From: Oceanococcus sp964629015
Lineage (GTDB): Bacteria; Pseudomonadota; Gammaproteobacteria; Nevskiales; Oceanococcaceae
Length of the DNA: 64,000 nt
Reading direction: 5' to 3'
Assembly (NCBI GenBank): GCA_964629015.1
Contig: CAZVMN010000001.1
Location: 124,001-188,000 of the forward strand
Both the position numbers and the translations under genes were made by a program. Each line of letters starts with the position of its first letter. The first letter of the stretch is position 1. The notes beneath the pieces were generated by a model. That model did not search any database, was not told the DNA's origin, and saw nothing but the letters and a program-made list of their open reading frames with translations. Shown here in pieces: positions 51,565-61,469 of the stretch.

Positions 51565-52278
51565 TTACAGGAATCCTCCGAAGCTGCGTGACCAGCCCAC
51601 AGTGAATTGGGGGCGCTCGCTTTCGGCAAACACGCCGTTCAGGCCATGGTCAGCATCGATTGTCGTTGCCGTTACGGCCAGAGCAACTTGGCCCGCGTCG
51701 CCATAATCTTTGATAAAGCTGACGCCGTAATCAACGTAGCTGTCGTCGGCCAAGGCGTCATAAAAGTCACCCAGCCCCTCAAAGTAACCGACATGAAGTT
51801 TCAATGAGGCGTCGGCAAGAACCGGCAAAGCGTAGTTGACTTCAGCGTAGGCCGATTCGTCGTCGTCGACAGCCGTGCCGCCAAAGTTGTAGTACGCGTA
51901 GGCATTGAGCGCCTGCCAATTGACACCGAGGTAAGCCTCGCTGTTGTTGTTGGCCGTTTCGCCTTCAGCCGCGCTCGGATCGAAATAACCAATGGCACCG
52001 AAATCCAGGGACAGATCCTTGCTCAAAGGAACGGCATAGCCCACGTAGGCATCCACTTCCTCGTTGCCAGCCAAACCGGCGTTCGATACCCACAACCCGG
52101 TGTAGATACCCAGCTGATTGAAGGAATAATCGAACGAGGCCCAAACTTGGGCGCCGTCGGACTGCGGCACACCGCGGAACACATATTCCGAGGACATCCC
52201 CAGGCTCACCTCACTGGCGGCGGCGCTCACGCCAGACACACCAGCTAGCAGGGCAAAAGCCACAATCTGCTTGTTCAT
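51565..52278 (-). CDS. TorF-family putative porin
   Basis: A 237-aa outer-membrane protein. Signal peptide (cleavage near VSAAA) and then the family start SEVSLGMSSEYVFRGVPQSDG. Alternating strands follow, with many Tyr/Phe and acidic loops (DPSAAEGETANNN). It ends in GWSRSFGGFL, a typical strand-like C-terminus. The family is a predicted porin of unknown substrate. It lies 39 bases from the opp operon on the same strand. Confidence 0.87.
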   Translation of the reverse strand: MNKQIVAFALLAGVSGVSAAASEVSLGMSSEYVFRGVPQSDGAQVWASFDYSFNQLGIYTGLWVSNAGLAGNEEVDAYVGYAVPLSKDLSLDFGAIGYFDPSAAEGETANNNSEAYLGVNWQALNAYAYYNFGGTAVDDDESAYAEVNYALPVLADASLKLHVGYFEGLGDFYDALADDSYVDYGVSFIKDYGDAGQVALAVTATTIDADHGLNGVFAESERPQFTVGWSRSFGGFL

Positions 52279-52317
52279 GAAAAAACTCCGTTGAGCATAT
52301 TTTTCGACGCGCCGATT

Positions 52318-53292
52318 CTACGCGAAGTGACAGGCCACCGCGCTGCGTCCGCCATGGTTCTCCCGCAGCTCCGGCACATTCTGCGCGCACTCCGGCTGCG
52401 CCTTGGGGCAACGCGTTCGGAATGTACAACCCGAAGGAGGATTCAGCGGTGACGGCAGATCACCACTCAGCGGGGCATGGGTTTTGCTGCGCTCGATCAG
52501 CGGGTCTGGCACAGGCACGGACTGAATCAATGCCTGGGTGTATGGATGTGCTGGGGCTTCGTAGAGCGCATCTCGCTCACCCTGCTCAGCAACTTTGCCC
52601 AGATACATGACCATCACCTGATCACTGATGTGGCGAACCACGGACAAATCATGCGCAATAAACAGCATGGTAAGACCCATGTCCTGCTTCAGATCCATCA
52701 ACAAATTGACGATCTGAGCCTGGATCGACACATCCAGCGCACTGACCGGCTCGTCGCAAAGCAACAAATCCGGCTCAACCACCAGTGCCCGGGCAATGCC
52801 AACGCGCTGACATTGTCCGCCCGAGAACTCGTGCGGATAGCGATTGATCTGGTTGGACAACAAACCCACTCGCTCCATCATGGCCTGCGCTTTGCGCTTG
52901 CGCTCCAAAGCCGACATGGTCGGAAAAAACACCCGCAGTGGCTCCATGATGGCTTCGCCAATGGTCATGCGGGGATTCAGCGACGCCAGTGGATCCTGAA
53001 ACACGATTTGCATGCGCTTACGCATTGCGCGCAGGGTTTTGGCTGGCATTCCAGTCAATTCCTGATCGCCCAGCCAGATACGCCCATGTGTCGGCGGATG
53101 AATCCCCAGGATCGCACGCGCCAAAGTGGACTTGCCGCATCCAGATTCACCGACGACGCCCAGCGTGGTTCCGGGCTCGACCTCCAAGCTCACGCCATTG
53201 ACCGCGCGCAAATGACGAGGCGGTTTGAGCAAGCCTTGTGCAATGGGGAAATGCACATGAACGTCCTCAAGACGCAGTAATGGCTGACTCAT
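52318..53292 (-). CDS. oppF: Oligopeptide ABC transporter ATP-binding protein OppF
   Basis: A 324-aa ATPase. Walker A is GESGCGKSTLAR, the signature FSGGQCQRVGIARAL, and Walker B LLLCDEPVSALDVS. The C-terminal oligopeptide/dipeptide extension (about 250-324) has the cysteine-containing segment CTFRTRCPKAQPECAQ of this subfamily, known in relatives to hold an Fe-S cluster. It overlaps oppD by four bases and is the last gene of the opp operon. Confidence 0.94.
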   Translation of the reverse strand: MSQPLLRLEDVHVHFPIAQGLLKPPRHLRAVNGVSLEVEPGTTLGVVGESGCGKSTLARAILGIHPPTHGRIWLGDQELTGMPAKTLRAMRKRMQIVFQDPLASLNPRMTIGEAIMEPLRVFFPTMSALERKRKAQAMMERVGLLSNQINRYPHEFSGGQCQRVGIARALVVEPDLLLCDEPVSALDVSIQAQIVNLLMDLKQDMGLTMLFIAHDLSVVRHISDQVMVMYLGKVAEQGERDALYEAPAHPYTQALIQSVPVPDPLIERSKTHAPLSGDLPSPLNPPSGCTFRTRCPKAQPECAQNVPELRENHGGRSAVACHFA

Positions 53293-54266
53293 TGCAGCTC
53301 CTCCAGCGGCACATGACAGGCACGCGCATGGCCATCATGGGCAAACTCCAGCACGGGACGCTGCTCAGCGCAGGTATCACGCCGGTCCGCGCAACGAGGC
53401 CCAAACGGACAGCCGGCGGGCAGATGCATCAAATCTGGCGGGTTGCCCGGAATGGTTTGCAGAGAAGAGGCACCGGCATCATCCAACCGCGGCACCGAGC
53501 GCAGCAATCCACGTGTGTACGGATGCGTCGGATTGGCAAAAATCGGCTCCAATGCGCCGTATTCCATGACTTGGCCGCCGTACATCACCATCACGTGGTC
53601 GCATAGCCCCGCAACCACGCCAAGATCATGAGTGATCAATATGATGGCGACACCGAAATCGTCACGCAGATCGCCCAGCAATTTGAGAATCTGCGCCTGC
53701 ACCGTCACATCCAGTGCGGTGGTCGGCTCATCGGCGATGATCAGCTCCGGCTTGCACAGTAGCGCCATTGCGATCATCACGCGCTGACGCATGCCGCCGG
53801 AGAATTCATGCGGATAGTAGTGCACGCGATTTCTCGCATCCGGGATCTGCACCGCATCCAGGACGTCTATCGCCCGCGCCAGTGCGTCTTTCTTCGACAT
53901 GCCGCGATGCAGAATCAAAGATTCGGTGAGCTGCTCGCTGATTCGCATGAACGGATTGAGTGAAGTCATCGGGTCCTGAAAGATCATGCCGATGGAGGAA
54001 CCGCGAACACGGTTCAACTCTCGTGCCGGCATGCCCAACAGATCCGCCCCTTGAAACACCACTTTGCCGCCCGCTTTGCCATTGGCCGCAAGCAAACCCA
54101 TCACCGACAACACGGTTTGGCTTTTACCGGAGCCAGATTCACCAACAATGCCCAGGGTTTCTCCGCGCGCGAGACTGAAATTGACGCCGTTGACGGCCTC
54201 AACTTCCCCGTCATCGGTGGTGAAACGAACCGACAGATTGTGGACTTCGAGAATATTGTTGCTCAT
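53289..54266 (-). CDS. oppD: Oligopeptide ABC transporter ATP-binding protein OppD
   Basis: A 325-aa ATPase with Walker A GESGSGKSQTVLS, signature FSGGMRQRVMIAMAL and Walker B LIIADEPTTALDVT. The C-terminal extension carries CPFGPRCADRRDTCAEQ. It pairs with OppF to energise peptide uptake through OppBC. Its start overlaps the oppC stop by four bases (ATGA). Confidence 0.94.
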   Translation of the reverse strand: MSNNILEVHNLSVRFTTDDGEVEAVNGVNFSLARGETLGIVGESGSGKSQTVLSVMGLLAANGKAGGKVVFQGADLLGMPARELNRVRGSSIGMIFQDPMTSLNPFMRISEQLTESLILHRGMSKKDALARAIDVLDAVQIPDARNRVHYYPHEFSGGMRQRVMIAMALLCKPELIIADEPTTALDVTVQAQILKLLGDLRDDFGVAIILITHDLGVVAGLCDHVMVMYGGQVMEYGALEPIFANPTHPYTRGLLRSVPRLDDAGASSLQTIPGNPPDLMHLPAGCPFGPRCADRRDTCAEQRPVLEFAHDGHARACHVPLEELQ

Positions 54267-55165
54267 CGATCTTTCGGGTCCAGCGCGTCGCGCAGACCAT
54301 CTCCGATGAAGTTGAAACAGAACAGGGTCAGGGCGAGAAAGGTGGCCGGGAAAACCAGCATCCAGACAGCGGATTCCATTTCCTGCGCCCCTTCATTCAC
54401 CAGCGCCCCCCAACTGGTGAACGGTTCTTGAACACCTAAGCCGAGGAAACTCAAAAATGATTCCACCAGGATGACCTGGGGAATCGTCAACGTCACATAC
54501 ACAATCACCACACCGAGCAAATTCGGCACGATGTGGCGGAAGATGATGCGCGGCGTCGAGACGCCGCAGGCCACCGCCGCTTCAACGAATTCACGCTGCT
54601 TCAGCGATATGGTCTGCCCGCGCACGATGCGCGCCATGTCGAGCCAATTGATCGCACCAATGGCAACGAATATCAGCAGGATGTTGCGCCCGAAAAACAC
54701 CATCAACAGGATCACAAAGAACATGAAGGGCATGGCGTAAAGAATATCGACGATACGCATCATGAGATTGTCGATACGCCCGCCAAGATACCCAGCTGTG
54801 GCGCCGTAAGCGATGCCAATGATCAGGCTGACCAGGGTCGCAACCACGCCAATCAGCAGGGATATGCGGCCGCCGTACAAGGTGCGAACAAACAGGTCAC
54901 GACCCACTGCGTCGGTACCGAAGTAATGCTGGGTTTCCAGGCTCGGCGGTTCAGAGACGTGATCCCAGTCGGTGAAATCAAAATCGTAGGGCGACAGCAT
55001 CGGGCCGATCAGCACCAGCACGGTCATCACCAGCAGCAACACACCCGCCGTCACCGCCGCTTTGTTGCGCCGCAGACGGCGCCATGCGTCGAACCACAAA
55101 CTGCGTCCACGAACGTCGTCGGCCGTGGCAGCACTGGCCAGCAAGGTCGAGCTCGCTTCAGTCAT
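54263..55165 (-). CDS. oppC: Oligopeptide ABC transporter permease OppC
   Basis: A 300-aa inner-membrane permease with six helices; the first follows a 40-residue cytoplasmic tail (WRRLRRNKAAVTAGVLLLV). The EAA-type coupling loop is EFVEAAVACGVSTPRIIFRHI. I choose ATG 55165, which overlaps oppB by eight bases; an in-frame start at 55207 adds a non-homologous leader. Confidence 0.92.
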   Translation of the reverse strand: MTEASSTLLASAATADDVRGRSLWFDAWRRLRRNKAAVTAGVLLLVMTVLVLIGPMLSPYDFDFTDWDHVSEPPSLETQHYFGTDAVGRDLFVRTLYGGRISLLIGVVATLVSLIIGIAYGATAGYLGGRIDNLMMRIVDILYAMPFMFFVILLMVFFGRNILLIFVAIGAINWLDMARIVRGQTISLKQREFVEAAVACGVSTPRIIFRHIVPNLLGVVIVYVTLTIPQVILVESFLSFLGLGVQEPFTSWGALVNEGAQEMESAVWMLVFPATFLALTLFCFNFIGDGLRDALDPKDR

Positions 55166-56081
55166 AACGCACCTTCGGATCGAGTGCTCCGTAAAGCAGA
55201 TCGACAATGAAATTGAACACGATGATCAGGATGCCGTAGAACACCACGACGCCCATCACCAGGGTGTAATCACGATTCAATGCGCCTTGCACGAAATAGC
55301 GGCCAAGCCCCGGGATACCAAAGATCTTCTCGATCACCACCGAGCCGGTAATCACCGCCGCACTGGCCGGCCCGAGATAAGACAGCACCGGCAAAAACGC
55401 CGGGCGCAAGGCATGACGAAGAATGATGCGGCTCTCGGACAAGCCTTTAGCACGTGCCGTGCGGATGAAATTGCTGCGCAACACTTCGATCATGCTGCCG
55501 CGCATGAGACGAGAGATGTAGGCAATTTGCGGCAAGGCCAATGCGATCACCGGCATCATAACCTTGCCTATACCGCCGCCCTCCCAACCGCCGGCTGGCA
55601 GCCAACCCAGGGTCACGGCGAAGAGCAGAATCAGCAGCGGTGCGATCACGAAATTGGGAATGGAGATGCCGGTCATCGCCACCGTCATGACCGCATAGTC
55701 TGTCGGACGGTTGTGACGTAAGGCCGCGATGGTGCCGAACAGACTGCCGAACAGCACCGCCAGCAACATCGACAATCCACCGATCGTCAGGCTGACCGGA
55801 AATCCAGACGCGATCAGCTCATTGACGGTGAAGTCCTTATATTGGAACGACGGACCGAAATCGCCCTGCAGAATTTGCAACAGATAACGACCGTACTGCT
55901 GGATAAGCGGCTCATCCAGGTGATAGGCAGCGTTCAAGTTGGCTTCGATTTCCGGCGGCAGCGACTTTTCGGTATCGAACGGCCCGCCCGGCGCAATGCG
56001 AATCATGAAGAACGCCAGCGTGATCAACACCAGTAGCGTCGGTATTGCGCCCAGCAGACGATTAAAAGCGTATTGGAGCAT
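55158..56081 (-). CDS. oppB: Oligopeptide ABC transporter permease OppB
   Basis: A 307-aa permease. It starts with the conserved AFNRLLGAIPTLLVLITLAFFMIR helix, split here by a Pro. A periplasmic stretch with GDFGPSFQYKD follows, and the coupling loop is NFIRTARAKGLSESRIILRHA. Length and order are those of OppB/DppB. It lies three bases after oppA. Confidence 0.94.
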   Translation of the reverse strand: MLQYAFNRLLGAIPTLLVLITLAFFMIRIAPGGPFDTEKSLPPEIEANLNAAYHLDEPLIQQYGRYLLQILQGDFGPSFQYKDFTVNELIASGFPVSLTIGGLSMLLAVLFGSLFGTIAALRHNRPTDYAVMTVAMTGISIPNFVIAPLLILLFAVTLGWLPAGGWEGGGIGKVMMPVIALALPQIAYISRLMRGSMIEVLRSNFIRTARAKGLSESRIILRHALRPAFLPVLSYLGPASAAVITGSVVIEKIFGIPGLGRYFVQGALNRDYTLVMGVVVFYGILIIVFNFIVDLLYGALDPKVRYD

Positions 56082-56084
56082 GAT

Positions 56085-57680
56085 CTAGTGCGCCAGGATG
56101 CGCATATTTTTGGTGTAGTGGTGGTCCATGATGTTGGATTCGAATCCGGACACGTAGGGTTTGACCAAGCGTTTGTTGACGTAAAAGTAAATCGGCATGA
56201 TGGGTTGGTCCTCCAACATCAAACGCTCGGCTTTTTCCAATATGGCTTTGCGTTTGTCGAAGTCCCCTTCCACAGACGCCTGCTCCAGCAGCGCATCGTA
56301 CTCAGGATTGTTGTAACCCTGATCATTGATGCCGTGCTTAGAATGCAGCAATTCGGAAAAGGTGTAGGCATCGTTGTAGTCGCCAATCCAGCCGGCGCGA
56401 AACAACTGGGTGACGCGTTTCTGTTTGCGCGTCTCCAGAAACACCTTCCATTCCTGATTGATCAGATTGACGCGAACGCCCAACGCCTGCTTGAGCATCG
56501 CGGCGACGGCGATGGCGACTTTCTTGTGATTCTCGCTGGTGTTGTAGCGCAGCTCGATGTGCAACGGGTTGCTCTTGCTGTAACCAGCTTGCGCATACAA
56601 GCGACGGGCTTCCGCAAGCTTCTTCTCCTGTGGCCAGCTGGCCCATTCCGGCGTCTGAGCATCGTAGTGACTGATGCCGGGCGGAACCCAGGAATACGCA
56701 GGTTGCTCGCCAAGCCGGGTCACCTTGTTGACTAGAATCTCGCGATCGATCGCCATCGACAGCGCGCGACGCAGCGTGCGATTGGCCTTGAATGGCGGTT
56801 GGGTGAGATTGAAACCGTAGTAGTAAGTGCCTAGGTAAGTGGATACGTAGAACTCGTCGTTGAGATTTTCTCGAATCCACTTGACCTGATTCAGCGGCAC
56901 TTCGTGGGTCCAGTCCAGTTCCCCCGCGCGGTAACGTTTGAGTTCGGAGGACTGATCTTCGGTGGCGTAGTAAAACACCCGATCAATGGTGGTGTTCTCG
57001 TCGTCCCAGTACAGCGGATTGCGTTCGAGTTCGATGTGCGATTGCACCACCCAATCCTTCAGCACATAAGCCCCGTTGCCGACAAGATTGCCCACGCGCG
57101 CGAAGCGGGCACCATGCTCTTCGTACGCGCGGCGATTGACCGGATAGGTCGACGAATGATTCAGCAGGCCAAGGAAATAAGGAGTCGGGGCCTTGAGCAC
57201 GATTTTGAGCGTGTGGTCATCGACCGCCTCCACGCCCAACTCCTCAGGAGGCAGCTTGCCGGCGGTGACCGCTTCCGCATTCTTGATCGAGGAAAGAATC
57301 TGAGAATAGTGCGACAAGGTCGCCGGGTCTGCGCTGCGCCGTAGCCCGACAACAAAATCGTCAGCGACGACCGGATCACCGTTGGACCACCGAGCCTCTG
57401 GCCGCAGGTGAAATACGTACTCAGTGCCATCATCACTGATATCCCAACGGCTTGCCGCCCCCGGAATCACGTCGCCATTTGGCGCCTCAGAGGTCAATCC
57501 TTCGTACAGATCACGCATGATGTTTGACGAAGGCACCCCTTCGGCTTTGTGCGGGTCCAGGGATTGCGGCTCCGCGCCATTGCCCTTGTGCAAAACCTGC
57601 TCGGCGGCAAGCTGCTGTGCGGCCACCGATGTCGCGCTAAGGCATGCCAGCAAAGCGGCAATGAAAACTGCTGATCTCAT
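56085..57680 (-). CDS. oppA: Oligopeptide ABC transporter substrate-binding protein OppA
   Basis: A 531-aa periplasmic binding protein. Signal peptide (cleavage near SVAAQ), then the family-5 SBP start LHKGNGAEPQSLDPHKAEGVPS, the lobe-linking WVVQSHIELERNPLYWDD, and LRRALSMAIDREIL. The whole protein resembles E. coli OppA/MppA. It is preceded by the peptidase gene with a four-base overlap, tying peptide uptake to peptide breakdown. Confidence 0.94.
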   Translation of the reverse strand: MRSAVFIAALLACLSATSVAAQQLAAEQVLHKGNGAEPQSLDPHKAEGVPSSNIMRDLYEGLTSEAPNGDVIPGAASRWDISDDGTEYVFHLRPEARWSNGDPVVADDFVVGLRRSADPATLSHYSQILSSIKNAEAVTAGKLPPEELGVEAVDDHTLKIVLKAPTPYFLGLLNHSSTYPVNRRAYEEHGARFARVGNLVGNGAYVLKDWVVQSHIELERNPLYWDDENTTIDRVFYYATEDQSSELKRYRAGELDWTHEVPLNQVKWIRENLNDEFYVSTYLGTYYYGFNLTQPPFKANRTLRRALSMAIDREILVNKVTRLGEQPAYSWVPPGISHYDAQTPEWASWPQEKKLAEARRLYAQAGYSKSNPLHIELRYNTSENHKKVAIAVAAMLKQALGVRVNLINQEWKVFLETRKQKRVTQLFRAGWIGDYNDAYTFSELLHSKHGINDQGYNNPEYDALLEQASVEGDFDKRKAILEKAERLMLEDQPIMPIYFYVNKRLVKPYVSGFESNIMDHHYTKNMRILAH

Positions 57681-59569
57681 GAAGATTCATCCTGCTGCTG
57701 TGCGATCCAAGCTTCCATTCGAGTTTGGAGCACAGTTAAGGGAAGCGCACCCTGTTCCAATATCGCGTCGTGGAACGTGCGCACATCGAACGCTTCGCCC
57801 AGGGTGGTCTCGGCCAGCCCGCGCAACTCGGTGATTTTGAGTTGACCCATTTTGTACGCCAGAGCTTGCCCAGGCATGACCAGATAACGATCCACTTCCG
57901 TGGTGATGCGCTCCGGGCCATGGCCGGTTTGTTGCTGGAAGTAGTCGATCGCTTGTTGCCGACTCCACCCCATCGCGTGCAGCCCGGTATCAACCACCAG
58001 ACGTACCGCGCGCCACATTTCGAATGTCAGCGCTCCGAAGCGGTCCTGCGGCGTTTTGTAGAACCCGACGGCCTCACCCAAACTTTCCGCGTACAAACCC
58101 CAACCTTCAACGTAAGCAGTGAGGTAGGAGTTGCGGCGAAAATCCGGTAAACCCTTCTGCTCTTGAGTCAGCGCGATCTGGAAGTGGTGCCCAGGCACGG
58201 CCTCATGCAGCAGCAAGGCCTGCATTTCGTAGCGGGGCATTTGGCTTAGAGAATGCGTATTGACGTAGAACGTCCCGGGCCGACCACCCTCGCTGGATCC
58301 CGGCAAGTAGTAAGCCATGGGCGTGCCCTCGGCTCGAAATGCCGGCACTGGCTCGACCGCATAGGGCAGCGATGGGTAATGTGAGAACAGTTTGGGCAGA
58401 GCGGCATCGGCCTGTTTGGCCAGCGCTCGGTAGTCGCGCAGCAACGCATCCGCGTTGGTATAGAAGTAGCGCTTGTCGCTGCTCAAATGCTGTGCGTAGT
58501 CCGCAACGTTGTTACCTTTGAACCCCGCATCCTTCATGGCTTGCTGCATCTCAGCACGAATGCGCGCAACCTCATCCAGACCAATCTTGTGAATCTGCTC
58601 AGCGGTCAGATCCAAGGTGGTCATCTGGCTCACGCTCCAGTCGTACCACGGTTTTCCGTTGGGCAGCGCACTGAGCCCGGTGGCGGTCACCGTGTTCGGC
58701 AGATACTCATCTTCGAAATAACGCGCGAACGCGAGAATCGCGGGACGCACCTGCTCGCTGTAAATGACCTGCGCTTGATCGGATTGAGCGGCTTTACCGG
58801 CGTCGTTGCCGATGGCCTCCAGTAACGGACGCAACAGCGGACTTTCAGCGGCATCCACCGGCATCAAGGCGTGAATTTGCGCAGCCACGTTTTTCAGCGT
58901 TATGCGTGGCGGCGTAACGCCTCGCTTCACGCCCTCGCGCATCAGGGCGGTGGTCTGCTCAAGCAGCAGAGGAATGTCGCGCAAGCGCTGCAAATAGTCC
59001 TCGACCTGCGCGGAGGTATTCAACGGCATGGCCCCAAGAGCCTGCGACAATCCGGCCTGCACACCATTCATTGCATCAACCGGCATCAATTCCGCCGGAA
59101 AGGCGTGCCCACGCACATTGCCACGCAGTTGGAACAGCAACAGCATCAAATTGAGCTGACCGTCGGCATCCAGGCCTTCGGGGTTGATTTGCTCTGCAAC
59201 ACTCAGCGTTCGTTGTTCCAGCGCTTGAAGCGCTTCAAGAGCATCCGGTGCCAGATCCGACCATCGATTGTTCTGGCCTGGATAACCCACATAAGTCGCC
59301 CATTCCGGGTTGGTTTGCATCAGCCAATCCCAGTAACCGTTGAGCAAGACGTCCAGCTTCGCCTCGTCAGACAGGCCTTTCACATTGGGCCCGGGCCAGC
59401 CGATCAGTCGGTTAACCCGTGGCGACATGATCAGGTCTTGCTGTGCCACCTGGTTCAGCACGCTGACATACCGGGCATTGGCCTCAGCGTTGGTTGTAGC
59501 GGGCGGCTGCGCCTGACTCACGGCTTGAACCAGCACCAGGACGAAACCCAGCAGCAAATGTTTGCGCAT
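57677..59569 (-). CDS. DUF885-family secreted metallopeptidase-like protein
   Basis: A 630-aa protein. Signal peptide (cleavage near VSQA) precedes the helical DUF885 domain. The likely zinc site is LLLHEAVPGHHFQI (HExxxxHH type) near residue 470, followed by SYLTAYVEGWGLYAE supplying Glu. The family resembles gluzincin-like peptidases of unknown substrate. It is the first gene of the opp operon and could cut peptides in the periplasm before or after import; this is inference from position. Confidence 0.86.
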   Translation of the reverse strand: MRKHLLLGFVLVLVQAVSQAQPPATTNAEANARYVSVLNQVAQQDLIMSPRVNRLIGWPGPNVKGLSDEAKLDVLLNGYWDWLMQTNPEWATYVGYPGQNNRWSDLAPDALEALQALEQRTLSVAEQINPEGLDADGQLNLMLLLFQLRGNVRGHAFPAELMPVDAMNGVQAGLSQALGAMPLNTSAQVEDYLQRLRDIPLLLEQTTALMREGVKRGVTPPRITLKNVAAQIHALMPVDAAESPLLRPLLEAIGNDAGKAAQSDQAQVIYSEQVRPAILAFARYFEDEYLPNTVTATGLSALPNGKPWYDWSVSQMTTLDLTAEQIHKIGLDEVARIRAEMQQAMKDAGFKGNNVADYAQHLSSDKRYFYTNADALLRDYRALAKQADAALPKLFSHYPSLPYAVEPVPAFRAEGTPMAYYLPGSSEGGRPGTFYVNTHSLSQMPRYEMQALLLHEAVPGHHFQIALTQEQKGLPDFRRNSYLTAYVEGWGLYAESLGEAVGFYKTPQDRFGALTFEMWRAVRLVVDTGLHAMGWSRQQAIDYFQQQTGHGPERITTEVDRYLVMPGQALAYKMGQLKITELRGLAETTLGEAFDVRTFHDAILEQGALPLTVLQTRMEAWIAQQQDESS

Positions 59570-59579
59570 TACGCGTCTC

Positions 59580-60221
59580 CTAAATCTTTGCCGTCACCAG
59601 ACCCAAAGAGGTCAGGCCGGTAATCACAAACTGCACCGCCAAAGCGGACAAAATCACCCCCAGCACTCGCGAGATCACATTCGAGCCAATCTCACCCAGC
59701 AAACGCGTGAGGGTGCTCGCTGCCAGCAACGCGGTCAGAGCCATGCCAATCACCAGCAGCACAATTCCTATTCCTACGCCGATGCGCGCCCAATCCCCAT
59801 CCGCGCCACTCACCATGAGCAAAACCGTGGTGATCGCGCCGGGCCCGGCAAGCAATGGAATCCCGATCGGAAACACGGAAATATCCGGGCGAAAGTGGGC
59901 CTCCTCGGTTTCACTCTCCGTTGTGGAGCGCAAACCGGACTGGCGTGCGAACAACATGTCGATCGCGACCAGAAACAGCAAAATCCCACCGGCGATGCGT
60001 AACGCCGGCAGACCGATCCCCATGGCATCAAGCAGAAACCGGCCAACCGCAGCGAATCCGATCAAAATGCCTGCGCCGATCAAGGTGCCGCGCAGCGCCA
60101 TCTTGCGACGAAACTGCGGGGTTGCCCCTGCTGTCAGGCCGACAAAGATCGGTGCCAGACCGATGGGATCGATCACCACGAAAAACGTGATGAAGGTGTC
60201 GAGTGCAAAATCCAGCATCAA
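59580..60221 (-). CDS. MarC family inner-membrane protein
   Basis: A 213-aa protein with six predicted helices. The start FITFFVVIDPIGLAPIFVGLT and the FPIGIPLLAGPGAITTVLLM segment are the two NPxG-like family motifs. The function of MarC proteins is unresolved; the old multidrug-resistance link was withdrawn. It precedes the peptidase gene by only ten bases and may share its transcript. Confidence 0.92.
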   Translation of the reverse strand: MMLDFALDTFITFFVVIDPIGLAPIFVGLTAGATPQFRRKMALRGTLIGAGILIGFAAVGRFLLDAMGIGLPALRIAGGILLFLVAIDMLFARQSGLRSTTESETEEAHFRPDISVFPIGIPLLAGPGAITTVLLMVSGADGDWARIGVGIGIVLLVIGMALTALLAASTLTRLLGEIGSNVISRVLGVILSALAVQFVITGLTSLGLVTAKI

Positions 60222-60227
60222 TGGACA

Positions 60228-60250
60228 AACGCCACCGCAAAGGTGGCGTT
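60228..60250 (-). terminator. Possible terminator of the TonB operon
   Basis: AACGCCACC pairs with GGTGGCGTT around a five-base loop, directly after the TPR gene stop on the minus strand. It has only a short T-rich tail (TGT), so termination may be partial or Rho-assisted. Confidence 0.45.
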
Positions 60251-60254
60251 GGAC

Positions 60255-61469
60255 CTACGATTCGTTGGCGGCGGCACGCTCTCCCATCGCGTGCTGCAAC
60301 CAAGCGGAAGCCTGCGGCTTGGTGTCCTCGTATTTCATGGCCACCGAAAACGCCTTGATCGCAGCTTCATGATCACCCAGCTCCGTCGCAGCAATCCCCT
60401 GCAACAAAGCCGTATCACCGGGTTGGTCGACACCTAACTTGCGTGCCTTTTCCAACGTCGGGATAACTTTGCTCCACGCTTCTTTTTCGACATACAGGTA
60501 AGCCAGACGCAGCACGACCTCGCCATCATCGGTGGTCTTGGAGGCTTGCTCCAAGGCACTGATGGCACGATCTGATTCCTTGGCACTCAACCAGGCGTTG
60601 GCCAACAACTCGTAGTTGTCCGCTGTGCCCGGCACCTGACCGGCCTTCATCGCTTTTTCCAGATTCCGGCCCGCTTTGTATGGAATATCCAGGAACAGGA
60701 ACAAATTGGTCAGATTGACCAGCTCTTTGCTCTCATCAAGCATGCCCTGACGTTCGGCCAAAGCCAGAATGGCCAGTGCGTCCTGGTCCTTGTTCAACTC
60801 CAGGAACATACCGGACAGCTGCTTCCAGTACTCCTTTTTCACCGGGAAGCGGGCGACCATTTCCAGCAGCGTTTTGGCACTGTTGGAATAATCTTTGAGC
60901 TCGTAATGCATCGCCAGCTTGAGCTGGAACCACGGCTCCTTGGGATTGTTCGAGGCGCTGATGGCTTTGGTCAGCGGCGGCAACGCATTGCGATACTGCC
61001 CCAGTTGAGCATACGCCGTGGCCAGCAACACGTAAGCTTCCGGCGGTACCGGCGTTTTGGCACTCTTGATGTAAGCGTTCAAAACCTGGATGCCTTCGCG
61101 GTATTCCTCCACCGCGACATGGAACTGCCCCAGGCTGTACTTCATCTGCTCAACCTGGACATCCGGCAACGCGCCCAGGTCAATCGCCTGCTGGAAATAA
61201 CTTGCGGCTTTGCCGTAGTCACCACGCTGAGCCCAGATAAAGCCGTAGGTCTGCAACACCATGGCATGCTCATAGGCATTGCGACGAACCGACCCGACCA
61301 ACTTGTCCAATCGCTCCAGGCCTTCGGCGTATTGCTCCTCGCCGATCAGCTCATGAATCTTGGAAAGCCGCTTGTAGGTCAGCTCGGACATGGTCTGTGC
61401 GGACGCCGCTGTGGCCACCGCCATGCCCACAGCGAGCACGGTATAACTTACGAGTTTGCGGAGCATCAC
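60255..61469 (-). CDS. TPR protein of the TonB2-type system
   Basis: A 404-aa protein. Signal peptide (cleavage near ASAQ), then about nine tetratricopeptide-like units, such as HAMVLQTYGFIWAQRGDYGKAASYFQQAI and YVLLATAYAQLGQYRNALPPL (given here in part). TPR genes follow tonB2 in Vibrio and Shewanella clusters, where they help TonB-dependent uptake. It overlaps tonB by four bases and ends the operon. Confidence 0.88.
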   Translation of the reverse strand: MMLRKLVSYTVLAVGMAVATAASAQTMSELTYKRLSKIHELIGEEQYAEGLERLDKLVGSVRRNAYEHAMVLQTYGFIWAQRGDYGKAASYFQQAIDLGALPDVQVEQMKYSLGQFHVAVEEYREGIQVLNAYIKSAKTPVPPEAYVLLATAYAQLGQYRNALPPLTKAISASNNPKEPWFQLKLAMHYELKDYSNSAKTLLEMVARFPVKKEYWKQLSGMFLELNKDQDALAILALAERQGMLDESKELVNLTNLFLFLDIPYKAGRNLEKAMKAGQVPGTADNYELLANAWLSAKESDRAISALEQASKTTDDGEVVLRLAYLYVEKEAWSKVIPTLEKARKLGVDQPGDTALLQGIAATELGDHEAAIKAFSVAMKYEDTKPQASAWLQHAMGERAAANES

